Shown here: positions 1-6,294 of the stretch, piece after piece | Position numbering within the stretch: position 1 is the first letter of the stretch | Layout: each line of letters starts with the position of its first letter | Source: Alphaproteobacteria bacterium | GTDB lineage: Bacteria; Pseudomonadota; Alphaproteobacteria; ATCC43930; CGMCC-115725 | Direction: 5' to 3' | NCBI GenBank assembly: GCA_005888515.1 | Contig: VAZR01000030.1 | Span: forward strand, 1-9,798 | DNA length: 9,798 nucleotides | Program-made: the position numbers and the translations under genes | The notes under the pieces: generated by a model | The model's database searches: none | Seen by the model: the letters and a program-made list of their open reading frames with translations, nothing else | What the model was told of the DNA's origin: nothing

Positions 1-326
1 TCGCGAAGATCGAACGGTTTCGGCAGATATTCGAAGGCGCCCCGCTCAGTGGCCTTCACGGCGGTCAACAGCGTGCTCTGCGCGCTCATCACGATGATGC
101 GCAATTCCGGGCGCACCTTCTTGATCCGCGGGATCAAATCGAGGCCGTTCTCGTCCGGCATGATTACATCGGTGATGACGAGGTCCCCATCGCCATCGGC
201 AACCCAGCGCCACAAGGTCGCGGCATTGCCGGTCAATCGGACATCGTGCCCGAGCCGCGCCAGCGCCTGGTTCAACACCGTGCGGATCGCCCGGTCGTCA
301 TCAGCTACAAGTATCGTTGCGCCCAT
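1..326 (-). CDS. ntrC: Nitrogen regulation response regulator NtrC, N-terminal receiver domain (partial)
   Basis: Only the first 108 codons are present; the gene runs off the left edge, so the AAA+ and Fis-type DNA-binding domains of the family are not visible. NtrC is the sigma54-dependent activator of nitrogen-assimilation genes, phosphorylated by NtrB. The visible part is a complete-looking CheY-type receiver: an acidic cluster at D9-D11, the phospho-acceptor D53 in TDVIMPDENG, S81 in the MSA motif and the conserved K103 in the PKPF motif. The ATG at 326-324 overlaps the ntrB stop by one base (TGATG), which indicates translational coupling. The tandem position behind dusB and ntrB fixes the identity as NtrC rather than another NtrC-family regulator. 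Confidence 0.93.
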   Translation of the reverse strand, partial: MGATILVADDDRAIRTVLNQALARLGHDVRLTGNAATLWRWVADGDGDLVITDVIMPDENGLDLIPRIKKVRPELRIIVMSAQSTLLTAVKATERGAFEYLPKPFDLR

Positions 327-1465
327 CAGCCGTTACCGTTTTGGACGACCTCGGCTGGCGTGAACAGAGGCAAAAACACCCGGAACACGGTACGCCGGGA
401 TTGGCTGTCGAACTCGATCACGCCGCCATGGTCACCGATCACCTTGGCGACGAGTGCAAGACCAAGTCCAGTTCCATTTCGCTTGGTCGTGACGAATGGA
501 TCGAACAGGTGTGCCTTGAGGTCATCAGGGATGCCGCTGCCGTTATCGGCGACCGCGACCATCAGCGGCAGATGCCGGCGCCCCTCCCCTCCTGGGACGG
601 CCAAACGCAAGCCGTGCCGATAGGCAGTCGTAAGGATGATCTCGCCGCCTGTCTCCGGCGCTGCCTCGGCGGCATTCTTGACCAGATTGAGGAAGGCCTG
701 CAGCAGCAGATCGCGGTCCCCGTGCACCGGCGGCAACGATGGGTCGTATTCCTCGGTCAGACGGACATGCCGGGCAAAGCCGGATTGCCCGATCTTGCGC
801 ACCCGGTCGAGTACCTCGTGGATGTTGACCTCGGTGCGGCTGATCGGCGCGTGCTCGGAAAACGCCTCCATGCGATCGACCAGCGCAACGATGCGGTCGG
901 TTTCATCGCAGATCAGCTGAGTCAGCTCGCGGCCAGCTTCGTCCACGTCCTGTTCGAGGAGTTGCGCCGCGCCCCGGATACCCGAGAGCGGGTTCTTGAC
1001 TTCGTGCGCCAGCATCGCGGCCATCGCGGTGACCGAGCGAGCCGCGTTGCGGTGAGTCAGCTGACGATCCATCTTGTCGGCCATCGAGCGCTCGTGCAGC
1101 GACAGCACGACGAGGTCCGACCCCTCCCCCGCCGGCGCGCCCTGGATCGTCACCGAGCGCGACGGAAACCGCGGCCCTTCGAGCGGCACGTCGTATTCGG
1201 CGATCGAGCCGCCGCTGCGGCGGACAGCCTCCAACAGGCCGAAAACCGGGCTCTGCGGCGGCACCATTTCGCTGAACGGGTGGCCGGACAATCCCGCCGC
1301 GCTGGTGCCGAAAAACTGCTCGGCGGCCGGATTGACAAAGCGCACGACATTATCGCGGTCGAGCGCAATGACCGGATCGGGCAGCGCCGACAGCAAAGCG
1401 GTGGCCTCTGGGATCCGCGGCGAGCTTGCTGTGGCAGGGCGTTGGCGGCGTAACGAACTCAGCAT
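326..1465 (-). CDS. ntrB: Nitrogen regulation sensor histidine kinase NtrB
   Basis: NtrB is the cytosolic kinase/phosphatase that sets the phosphorylation state of NtrC, normally under control of PII proteins. The 379-residue product has no membrane segments. It has an N-terminal PAS-like sensor region (about residues 20-130, beginning LLSALPDPVIALDRDN), an H-box with the phosphorylated histidine H154 in LAHEVKNPLSG, an N-box around N264 (NLVKNAAEA), and the G1 (DNGSGIP, from D308) and G2 (GTGLGLAL) ATP-binding motifs. Length is normal for the family. I chose the ATG at 1465-1463, which overlaps the dusB stop as TGATG exactly as at the ntrB/ntrC junction; a TTG one codon upstream is the alternative. 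Confidence 0.95.
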   Translation of the reverse strand: MLSSLRRQRPATASSPRIPEATALLSALPDPVIALDRDNVVRFVNPAAEQFFGTSAAGLSGHPFSEMVPPQSPVFGLLEAVRRSGGSIAEYDVPLEGPRFPSRSVTIQGAPAGEGSDLVVLSLHERSMADKMDRQLTHRNAARSVTAMAAMLAHEVKNPLSGIRGAAQLLEQDVDEAGRELTQLICDETDRIVALVDRMEAFSEHAPISRTEVNIHEVLDRVRKIGQSGFARHVRLTEEYDPSLPPVHGDRDLLLQAFLNLVKNAAEAAPETGGEIILTTAYRHGLRLAVPGGEGRRHLPLMVAVADNGSGIPDDLKAHLFDPFVTTKRNGTGLGLALVAKVIGDHGGVIEFDSQSRRTVFRVFLPLFTPAEVVQNGNG

Positions 1466-2448
1466 CAAGCCGCCTCGCGTTCCAGCAGCGGCTCGTAAAA
1501 CCTTCGGATCAAATCCTGCACCTCCGCCGCCGCCTCGGTGCGGTTAACGGCGGCACGGAATTCCGCCGAGCCTGGCAGGCCCTTCGAATACCAACCGATA
1601 TGCTTGCGCGCGATGTGGATGCCCGGCGTGCCATAGTGGCTGAGCATCGCCTCGTAATGGTGGCGCAGAATCCCGTATTGCGCGGCAAGCGGCGGATCGG
1701 GCAATCGCCGGCGCGAGCGCAGCCAGGCAATGATTTGGGCTATGAACCAGGGCCGGCCGTAGCAGCCGCGCCCAATCATTAGCCCATCCGCGCCGGATTC
1801 GGCCAAGGCCTGGTCGGCTTCCTCAAGGCTGGTGATGTCGCCGTTGGCGATGACCGGGATCGCGACGGCCTCCTTGACCTCCCGGATGAAGCGCCAATCG
1901 GACTTGCCGGCATAGAACTGGCAGCGCGTGCGGCCGTGGACCGTGACCATTCGGATGCCGCAGGATTCAGCGATCTTCGCAAGCCGCGGGGCATTGCGGT
2001 GATTGTCGTCCCAGCCCGTGCGCATCTTGAGGGTGACCGGCAGATCGACCGCCCTGACCGTGGCTTCGAGGATGCGTGCGGCGTGCAACTCGTCGCGCAT
2101 CAGCGCCGAGCCGGCATGGCCGTGGACCACCTTTTTGACCGGGCAGCCGAAATTGATGTCAATCAACCGCGCGCCGCGATCGGCATTGAGCTTGGCCGCC
2201 TCCGCCATGATTTGCGGCTCGCACCCGGCAAGCTGGACCGCCATCGGCTGCTCCTCGGCGCAGCTCTGCGCCATCGTCAGCGATTGGCGGGTGTCGCGGA
2301 TCGCCGCCTGGCTGGCAATCATCTCCGAGACCACCAAGGCCGCGCCCTGCCGCTTGACGATGCGGCGGAACGGCAGATCGGTCACCCCCGACATCGGCGC
2401 CAGGATGACCGGATCCTCGAGGGTGATCGAACCGAGGCAAATGCTCAC
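1465..2448 (-). CDS. dusB: tRNA-dihydrouridine synthase DusB (NifR3 family)
   Basis: FMN- and NADPH-dependent enzyme reducing uridines in the tRNA D-loop to dihydrouridine. In alphaproteobacteria it is classically the first gene of the nifR3-ntrB-ntrC operon, as here. The 327-residue product shows the N-terminal flavin-binding APMSGVTD (17-24), the catalytic cysteine C102 in NFGCPVKK, HGRTRCQFY (171-179), the NGDI loop (202-205) and GRGCYGRPW (227-235). The start is a GTG at 2448-2446: the family's N-terminus (SICLGSITLEDPVILAP) begins there. The open frame continues to a TTG at 2532, but that TTG lies inside the likely -35 box, so it cannot start this transcript. Only a weak GAG-type ribosome site precedes the GTG. 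Confidence 0.94.
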   Translation of the reverse strand: MSICLGSITLEDPVILAPMSGVTDLPFRRIVKRQGAALVVSEMIASQAAIRDTRQSLTMAQSCAEEQPMAVQLAGCEPQIMAEAAKLNADRGARLIDINFGCPVKKVVHGHAGSALMRDELHAARILEATVRAVDLPVTLKMRTGWDDNHRNAPRLAKIAESCGIRMVTVHGRTRCQFYAGKSDWRFIREVKEAVAIPVIANGDITSLEEADQALAESGADGLMIGRGCYGRPWFIAQIIAWLRSRRRLPDPPLAAQYGILRHHYEAMLSHYGTPGIHIARKHIGWYSKGLPGSAEFRAAVNRTEAAAEVQDLIRRFYEPLLEREAA

Positions 2449-2461
2449 GGGCAAATGCTCA
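2436..2461. repeat. Tandem 12-bp direct repeat, 14-bp period, at the dusB start
   Basis: The 12-mer GGCAAATGCTCA occurs at 2436-2447 and again at 2450-2461, exactly 14 bases apart. A 14-base period is not a multiple of three, so the duplication shifts the frame between the two copies: the upstream copy carries ATG and the downstream copy carries the GTG used by dusB. Confidence 0.85.
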
Positions 2462-2462
2462 T
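2445..2462 (-). promoter_or_regulatory. Five-codon upstream minileader overlapping the dusB start
   Basis: An ATG at 2462-2460 opens the frame MSICP and ends with TGA at 2447-2445. This TGA overlaps the dusB GTG (2448-2446) as GTGA. The minileader repeats the first residues of DusB (SIC) out of frame because it sits in the upstream copy of a tandem duplication. Ribosomes starting at the ATG would terminate on the dusB start and could re-initiate there. Whether it is translated is inference. Confidence 0.45.
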
Positions 2463-2483
2463 GGATTGCGCAACCCAACGATT

Positions 2484-2500
2484 TGCCTAAAGAATAGGCA
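2484..2500. repeat. Short inverted repeat in the dusB leader
   Basis: Perfect 6-bp arms TGCCTA (2484-2489) and TAGGCA (2495-2500) separated by AAGAA. It lies just downstream of the predicted -10 box of the dusB promoter, around the expected transcript start, so it could be an operator or a small 5' hairpin. The function is unknown. Confidence 0.4.
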
Positions 2501-2503
2501 TGA

Positions 2504-2532
2504 AGGATACCGGAAACTTTGCTGCACCGCAA
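2504..2532 (-). promoter_or_regulatory. Probable sigma70 promoter of dusB-ntrB-ntrC
   Basis: On the minus strand TTGCGG (2532-2527) and TATCCT (2509-2504) are separated by exactly 17 bases, a reasonable -35/-10 pair. Transcription would start near 2497, giving a leader of about 50 bases before the dusB GTG. It lies in the 179-bp divergent gap between dusB and the DsrE-family gene. Confidence 0.5.
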
Positions 2533-2611
2533 CAGAGACCGCTGGCGGGCCGTCCTTCATTGCGCCATCCGGCACGACAGGACTACCGTCATATAGGCGC
2601 CGGTACCCATC

Positions 2612-2620
2612 GAGGAGGAA
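2612..2620 (+). promoter_or_regulatory. Strong Shine-Dalgarno site of the DsrE-family gene
   Basis: GAGGAGGAA lies seven bases before the ATG at 2628 and is the clearest ribosome-binding site in the window. It fixes the start of the small gene and suggests efficient translation. No matching promoter could be assigned upstream with confidence. Confidence 0.8.
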
Positions 2621-2627
2621 CCGCGGC

Positions 2628-2987
2628 ATGAAAGTCTTGATCAAAAGCGCGTGGGGATCTGACGACCCGACGAAAGCCGCCTTTGCTTTTCTCCATGCCA
2701 ACGCTTTCGCCGAGGCTGGGCATGAGGTCCGCATTTTTCTGCTCGGCGAGGCGGTCAACCTGATGAAGGACGAGATGATCGCCTCCGTGACGCCGGTCGG
2801 ATGGCCACCGCTGTCGGAGATCATTCCCAAGACAATTGCGCATCGCATCCCGCTCAACATCTGAACCGCGTGCTCCCGGGCCCGTGCGGTCCGCGGCACC
2901 GATCTCGAAGGCAAAAACGCTCGCTTCGTTACGCCGCCCGATCTGGTGGCGCTGGTGGAATGGGCGGACAAGGTACTCAGCGAGTAA
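2628..2987 (+). CDS. DsrE-family protein, candidate selenoprotein with in-frame UGA (Sec79)
   Basis: The frame encodes 119 residues if the TGA at 2862-2864 is read as selenocysteine. It begins MKVLIKSAWGSDDPTKAAFA, typical of small cytosolic DsrE/DsrF-fold sulfur-redox proteins, followed by FLHANAFAEAGHEVRIFLLG and GWPPLSEIIPK. After the TGA the same frame reads TACSRAR, then DLEGKNARFVT and LVALVEWADKVLSE, ending at TAA (2985-2987). Family members known to me carry a CGACSRARG-type CxxC here, so the TGA replaces the first cysteine and yields U79-T-A-C82. A SECIS-like hairpin follows directly. ispDF starts 25 bases downstream. DsrE-like selenoproteins have been reported in bacteria. The alternative is a gene recently inactivated by a Cys-to-stop change, giving a 78-residue product; the intact 40 codons after the TGA argue against long decay. 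Confidence 0.75.
2870..2899 (+). promoter_or_regulatory. Candidate bacterial SECIS element
   Basis: Immediately 3' of the in-frame TGA, 2870-2882 folds with 2888-2899. The upper stem has six pairs (2877-2882 with 2888-2893, one G-U) closed by the five-base loop CGTGC (2883-2887). The lower stem has five pairs (2870-2873 with 2896-2899, and 2875 with 2895), with a bulged U at 2874 and one C-C mismatch. Eighteen bases separate the TGA from the apical loop and a G is the second loop base, both within the published criteria for bSECIS (16-37 bases; G in the first two loop positions). A competing fold, 2865-2872 with 2883-2890, puts its loop too close to the TGA. Binding by SelB is inferred. Confidence 0.6.
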
Positions 2988-3012
2988 GGACCCTCACCAT
3001 TACGGTGACCCG

Positions 3013-4167
3013 ATGACCGCAACCTGCGCCCTAATCGTTGCCGCTGGCCGTGGCGCAAGGTTCGGCGGCACCCTACCAAAGCAATACATGCCGCTCGCCG
3101 GCAGCAGCCTTTTACGGCACGCTATCACTGCCTTCGCGAGGCATCCGCGGGTGACAGGAGTTTTGGTCGCGATCCGGCCGGAAGACCGCGAACGGTTCGA
3201 TCGCGCGGCCGCTGGGCTGTCGGTGTTTCCGCCGGTGCTGGGGGGCGCGGAGCGGCAGGATTCGGTGCGGCTCGGCCTGGAAGCGCTCGCGGCCCACAAG
3301 CCGGACAGCGTGCTGATCCATGACGGTGCGCGGCCGTTTCCGGACGCGGCACTGATCGACCGGGTTATCGAGGGGCTCGATAATGCGCCCGCGGCCATCC
3401 CGGCCATGCCGCTCGGCGATACGATCAAGCGGGTCGACAGCGGGCGTGTCATTGAGACGGTGGACCGCTCGCAATTGTGGCGCGCACAGACCCCGCAGGG
3501 CTTTCATTTCGACGCCATTCTGGCAGCGCATCGGCAAATGGCGGGCCGCGTATTGACCGACGACGCGGCGGTCGCCGAGGCGGCCGGCATCGCGCCGCTG
3601 ATCGTCGCGGGCAGCGAGGAGAATCTGAAGGTGACCACGGCGGAAGACCTTGCCGCGGCCGAGCGGCTGCTGGCCGCGCGCCAGGGCGATATGCGGGTCG
3701 GCCAGGGCTTCGACGTCCACCCCTTCGGCCCGGGCGACCATGTGATGGTCTGCGGCGTCGCGATCCCGCATGAGGTGGCGCCGATCGGGCATTCGGACGC
3801 GGATGTCGGGCTGCACGCGCTGACCGACGCGGTTCTCGGCGCGATCGGCGCCGGCGATATCGGCATGCATTTCCCGCCGAGCGATCCGCGCTGGCGTGGC
3901 GCTTCCTCGGATCATTTTCTCGCCTACGCCGCGACGCTCGTGCGCGAGCGGGGCGGCGCAATCGCCGCGGTTGACGTGACGATCATCTGCGAGCGGCCGA
4001 AAATCGCGCCCTATCGCGACCGGATGATCGAGCGGCTGGCGGAAATCCTGGAAATCTCGCCCGACCGGGTCAGCGTCAAGGCGACGACGACCGAGCGGCT
4101 CGGCTTTACCGGCCGCGGCGAAGGCATCGCGGCGCAGGCCGTCGCCACCGTTCGGCTGCCGTTGTAG
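3013..4167 (+). CDS. ispDF: Bifunctional IspD/IspF enzyme of the MEP isoprenoid pathway
   Basis: A fusion of 2-C-methyl-D-erythritol 4-phosphate cytidylyltransferase (IspD, residues 1-226) and 2-C-methyl-D-erythritol 2,4-cyclodiphosphate synthase (IspF, 227-384), typical of alphaproteobacteria. IspD shows the CTP-binding LIVAAGRGARFGG (7-19) with K23 in LPKQY, HDGARPF (103-109), RAQTPQGF (157-164) and NLK (204-206). IspF starts at its own M227; the metal ligands D234, H236 and H268 match E. coli D8, H10 and H42 with a constant offset. I chose the ATG at 3013 because IspD homology begins there; the frame is open back to 2836 but overlaps the DsrE-family gene. A weak GGTGA (3004-3008) precedes it and forms a 5-bp hairpin with TCACC (2994-2998), which might damp initiation. 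Confidence 0.96.
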   Translation: MTATCALIVAAGRGARFGGTLPKQYMPLAGSSLLRHAITAFARHPRVTGVLVAIRPEDRERFDRAAAGLSVFPPVLGGAERQDSVRLGLEALAAHKPDSVLIHDGARPFPDAALIDRVIEGLDNAPAAIPAMPLGDTIKRVDSGRVIETVDRSQLWRAQTPQGFHFDAILAAHRQMAGRVLTDDAAVAEAAGIAPLIVAGSEENLKVTTAEDLAAAERLLAARQGDMRVGQGFDVHPFGPGDHVMVCGVAIPHEVAPIGHSDADVGLHALTDAVLGAIGAGDIGMHFPPSDPRWRGASSDHFLAYAATLVRERGGAIAAVDVTIICERPKIAPYRDRMIERLAEILEISPDRVSVKATTTERLGFTGRGEGIAAQAVATVRLPL

Positions 4168-4190
4168 CCGACGCTTTTGGCCGCCCTTAG

Positions 4191-4282
4191 CCCGCAGTCC
4201 CGGCGAAAGCCGGGATCCATTCTTCGAACGCATGAACGGCTGACAAGTGGGTCCCGGCCTTCGCTTTCGCCGGGACTGCGGG
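4191..4282. repeat. Composite palindromic repeat between ispDF and pgpA
   Basis: Perfect 20-bp inverted arms at 4191-4210 and 4263-4282. Each half also folds alone: TCCCGGC/GCCGGGA around a GAAA tetraloop (4198-4215), and the same arms around ten bases (4252-4275). It resembles the REP-like intergenic repeats common in GC-rich alphaproteobacteria. It ends four bases before the pgpA ATG, so transcribed from ispDF it would place a long stem on the pgpA initiation region. It lacks the T-tract of an intrinsic terminator. Confidence 0.85.
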
Positions 4283-4286
4283 TGAA

Positions 4287-4781
4287 ATGACCGGTCCGGC
4301 ATCCGTGGGGCTGCCGTGGTGGCATCCGGCGCCGCTGATCGCGACCGGGCTCGGGGTCGGGCACCTTCCCTGGGTTCCGGGGAGCTGGGGGTCCCTCGCC
4401 GCCCTGGCGTGCGGCTGGGCGATCGTGAGCGTCGGAGGGCACCTCGCGCTTGCCATCGCCGCGGTCGTCGCGTTTGCGCTCGGTTGCTGGGTGTCGGGAC
4501 TGGTGGCGGAGACCAGCGGGCTCAAGGACCCGCACTTTATCGTCGTGGATGAGATTGCGGCACAATGGCTCGTGCTCATTGTGGCGCCGCTCGACGGGCG
4601 CTGGTACGCCGCCGCTTTCCTGTCGTTCCGGCTGTTCGATATCACAAAGCCCTGGCCTGCGCGGCTGGTCGAGCGCCGTATTCCCGGTGGGCTCGGCGTC
4701 ATGCTCGACGATGTCGTGGCGGCGATCTACGCTCTCGTTCTGCTGTTGATGGCCGAGGGAGTGTTCGGTGTTCGACCCTGA
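4287..4781 (+). CDS. pgpA: Phosphatidylglycerophosphatase A
   Basis: Membrane enzyme removing the phosphate of phosphatidylglycerophosphate to give phosphatidylglycerol. The 164-residue product has the family motifs in order: LPWVPGSWGSLAAL (27-40), KDP and VVDE (80-89), FRLFDITKPWP (114-124) and GGLGVMLDD (134-142), with hydrophobic segments around 35-75, 93-113 and 143-158. The length is normal. The ATG at 4287 is the best start; a GTG at codon 7 is possible because homology begins near residue 8. The sequence before the ATG is the end of a palindromic repeat, so the ribosome site is poor (GGTGA directly against the ATG). It overlaps cinA by 14 bases, so the two are probably translated together. 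Confidence 0.93.
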   Translation: MTGPASVGLPWWHPAPLIATGLGVGHLPWVPGSWGSLAALACGWAIVSVGGHLALAIAAVVAFALGCWVSGLVAETSGLKDPHFIVVDEIAAQWLVLIVAPLDGRWYAAAFLSFRLFDITKPWPARLVERRIPGGLGVMLDDVVAAIYALVLLLMAEGVFGVRP

Positions 4782-5262
4782 AACTTTGGCCCTCGCAGAA
4801 TCCGTTCTTGCGGCATATCGGACGCGCGGCTGGCATCTCGCGACCGCTGAATCCTGCACCGGCGGGCTGGTCGCCGCCGCATTGACCGCGATCGCCGGTT
4901 CGTCGGACGTCGTCGAGCGCAGCTTCGTGAGCTATTCGAACGAAGCGAAGATCGAAATGCTGGCCGTGCCGAGCGACACGATCGCCGCGCATGGCGCCGT
5001 CAGCGCCGAGACCACGGCGGCGATGGCGCGAGGCGCAGTACGGCGTGCGCCGGCCGATGTCGCGGTAGCGATCACCGGCATCGCAGGGCCGGGCGGCGGC
5101 AACCCGCAAAAGCCGGTCGGCCTGGTCTATCTCGGCGTCGCGCGGCGCGACGGCGCCTGCCGTGTCGAACGCCGCGTCTTTCCCGGCGATCGATCAGAAA
5201 TCCGTCAGGCGGCGCTCGTGGAGGCGCTGCAAATGCTCAAGGACGAAGCGCGCACGGCATAA
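4768..5262 (+). CDS. cinA: CinA-family NMN amidohydrolase (stand-alone C-terminal domain, PncC type)
   Basis: Enzyme of this family deamidates nicotinamide mononucleotide to nicotinate mononucleotide in NAD salvage. The 164-residue protein consists only of the CinA C-terminal domain; the molybdopterin-binding-like N-terminal domain of long CinA proteins is absent, as in E. coli PncC. Motifs: ESCTGG (28-33), YSNEAK (56-61), AITGIAGPGGG (101-111) and KPVGLVYLG (115-123). The start is a GTG at 4768 inside the end of pgpA, with GAGGGAG (4755-4761) six bases upstream, a good ribosome site. The C-terminus (LVEALQMLKDEARTA) looks natural, so the rearrangement that follows did not damage it. Confidence 0.92.
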   Translation: MFDPETLALAESVLAAYRTRGWHLATAESCTGGLVAAALTAIAGSSDVVERSFVSYSNEAKIEMLAVPSDTIAAHGAVSAETTAAMARGAVRRAPADVAVAITGIAGPGGGNPQKPVGLVYLGVARRDGACRVERRVFPGDRSEIRQAALVEALQMLKDEARTA

Positions 5263-5263
5263 A

Positions 5264-6277
5264 GAACTCAGCACTTCCGCCGCCGAAACGGCGGAGGTCG
5301 CCCGCCGCATCTGCGGTGAGCCGCTCGTGCTGTTTCGCGACAAGGCGAACCAAGCCGCGGCTCTCGCCGACCGCTGCTGTCATCGCGCAGCGCCGCTGCA
5401 CATGGGAACCGTAGTCGAGGTGGGTCTCCAATGCGGTTATCACGGTCTGATCTTTGACGGGTCGGGACGCTGCGTCACGATTCCGGGGCAGTCGCGCATT
5501 CCTGACGATGCGCGGGTGCGCAGCTATCCGGTGGTCGAGAAGAACCAGCTCGTCTGGATCTGGATGGGCGAGGCGGCGAAGGCGGATCCGGCATCGATCG
5601 TCGATTTTCCCTTCCACGACGACAAGTCGAGATGGCCCAACAAGCACGACGTCTATCCGATAAAAGGCAATTACATGCTGATGGTCGACAATCTGATGGA
5701 TTTGACGCATCTCGGCTATCTGCATGCCAAGACCGTGGGCGGCAACCCGGCGGCGCATGTCGGAGCTGAGATGAAGACGACGCGCACGCCGCGGGGCCTC
5801 AAATTCACCCGATGGATGAAGAACTCGGTGCCGCCGCCGAGCTATGTCAAGGCGGCGGGGTTCACCGGCCGGGTCGACCGCTGCCAAGAATTCGAGTTCG
5901 TCGCACCGAGCACGGTCCTGCAATGGACTGGCGCGACCGATGCCGGCAGCGACTATGCCGACCCGCAGCGCGATTTCCGCTTCCAGTTCCGGCTATTCCA
6001 CGGGCTGACCCCGGAAACCGAGACCAGCTGCTTTTATTTCTGGTCGGTGGCGAACGGCTATCGCCAGAACGAGCCGGAAACAACCGAACAGCTCTACCGC
6101 GAGATCGCGCCGACTTTTGTCGAGGACAAGACGATGGTCGAGATGCAGCAGGCGCGGCTCGACGAGTTCGGCGAAAGCGGGCTCGTCGATATCGCCTCGG
6201 ACGCCAACCGCATGTATATGCGCCGCATGGTCGAGCGGCTGATCGCGGAGGAGCAATCCGCGCTCGCGGCGGAGTAA
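5264..6277 (+). pseudogene. Rieske non-heme iron oxygenase, vanillate demethylase type, lacking its 5' end
   Basis: The frame encodes a VanA-like oxygenase subunit. It has the [2Fe-2S] ligands C-x-H (Cys 5375-5377, His 5381-5383) and C-x2-H (Cys 5432-5434, His 5441-5443), and the mononuclear iron motif DNLMDLTHLGYLH with His at 5708-5710 and 5723-5725. Homology runs from ARRICGEPLVLFRD (codon 5300) to the TAA at 6275-6277, about 325 residues against about 350 in VanA. The usual first 20 or so residues, with the NAWYVA-type motif, are missing, and there is no in-frame ATG, GTG or TTG between the cinA stop and a GTG at 5327. The frame is open back to a GTG at 5162, but that stretch is cinA in another frame. 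No reductase partner is nearby. I read it as a 5'-truncated gene with intact catalytic sequence; expression from an unusual start is not excluded. Confidence 0.7.
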
Positions 6278-6294
6278 TAGCCCCGAAGGACCGC

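Noticed and set aside
317..1453. Long plus-strand open frame opposite ntrB
   Set aside because: It is the antisense shadow of a clear ntrB gene in GC-rich DNA, with low-complexity arginine-rich sequence and no recognisable domain.
2523..2528. TGCACC as half of an NtrC operator near the dusB promoter
   Set aside because: The matching GGTGCA half-site at the required spacing is absent.
2592..2597. TATAGG as -10 box of a promoter for the DsrE-family gene
   Set aside because: No acceptable -35 hexamer lies 16-18 bases upstream; the nearest TTGCGC is about 26 bases away.
2865..2890. Alternative hairpin ACCGC/GCGGT as the SECIS element
   Set aside because: Its loop would begin about eight bases after the UGA, with no G in the first two loop positions, so it fits the SECIS rules worse than 2870-2899.
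2836..3012. 59-codon N-terminal extension of ispDF
   Set aside because: The frame is open but overlaps the DsrE-family gene in another phase, reads as arginine- and tryptophan-rich sequence, and IspD homology starts at the ATG at 3013.
3112..4302. Minus-strand open frame of 396 codons opposite ispDF
   Set aside because: Shadow of ispDF; composition is dominated by arginine and aspartate and no family motif is visible.
5162..5262. Start of the Rieske protein inside cinA at a GTG
   Set aside because: It would need a 101-base overlap with an intact cinA C-terminus, and the extra residues resemble nothing in Rieske oxygenases.
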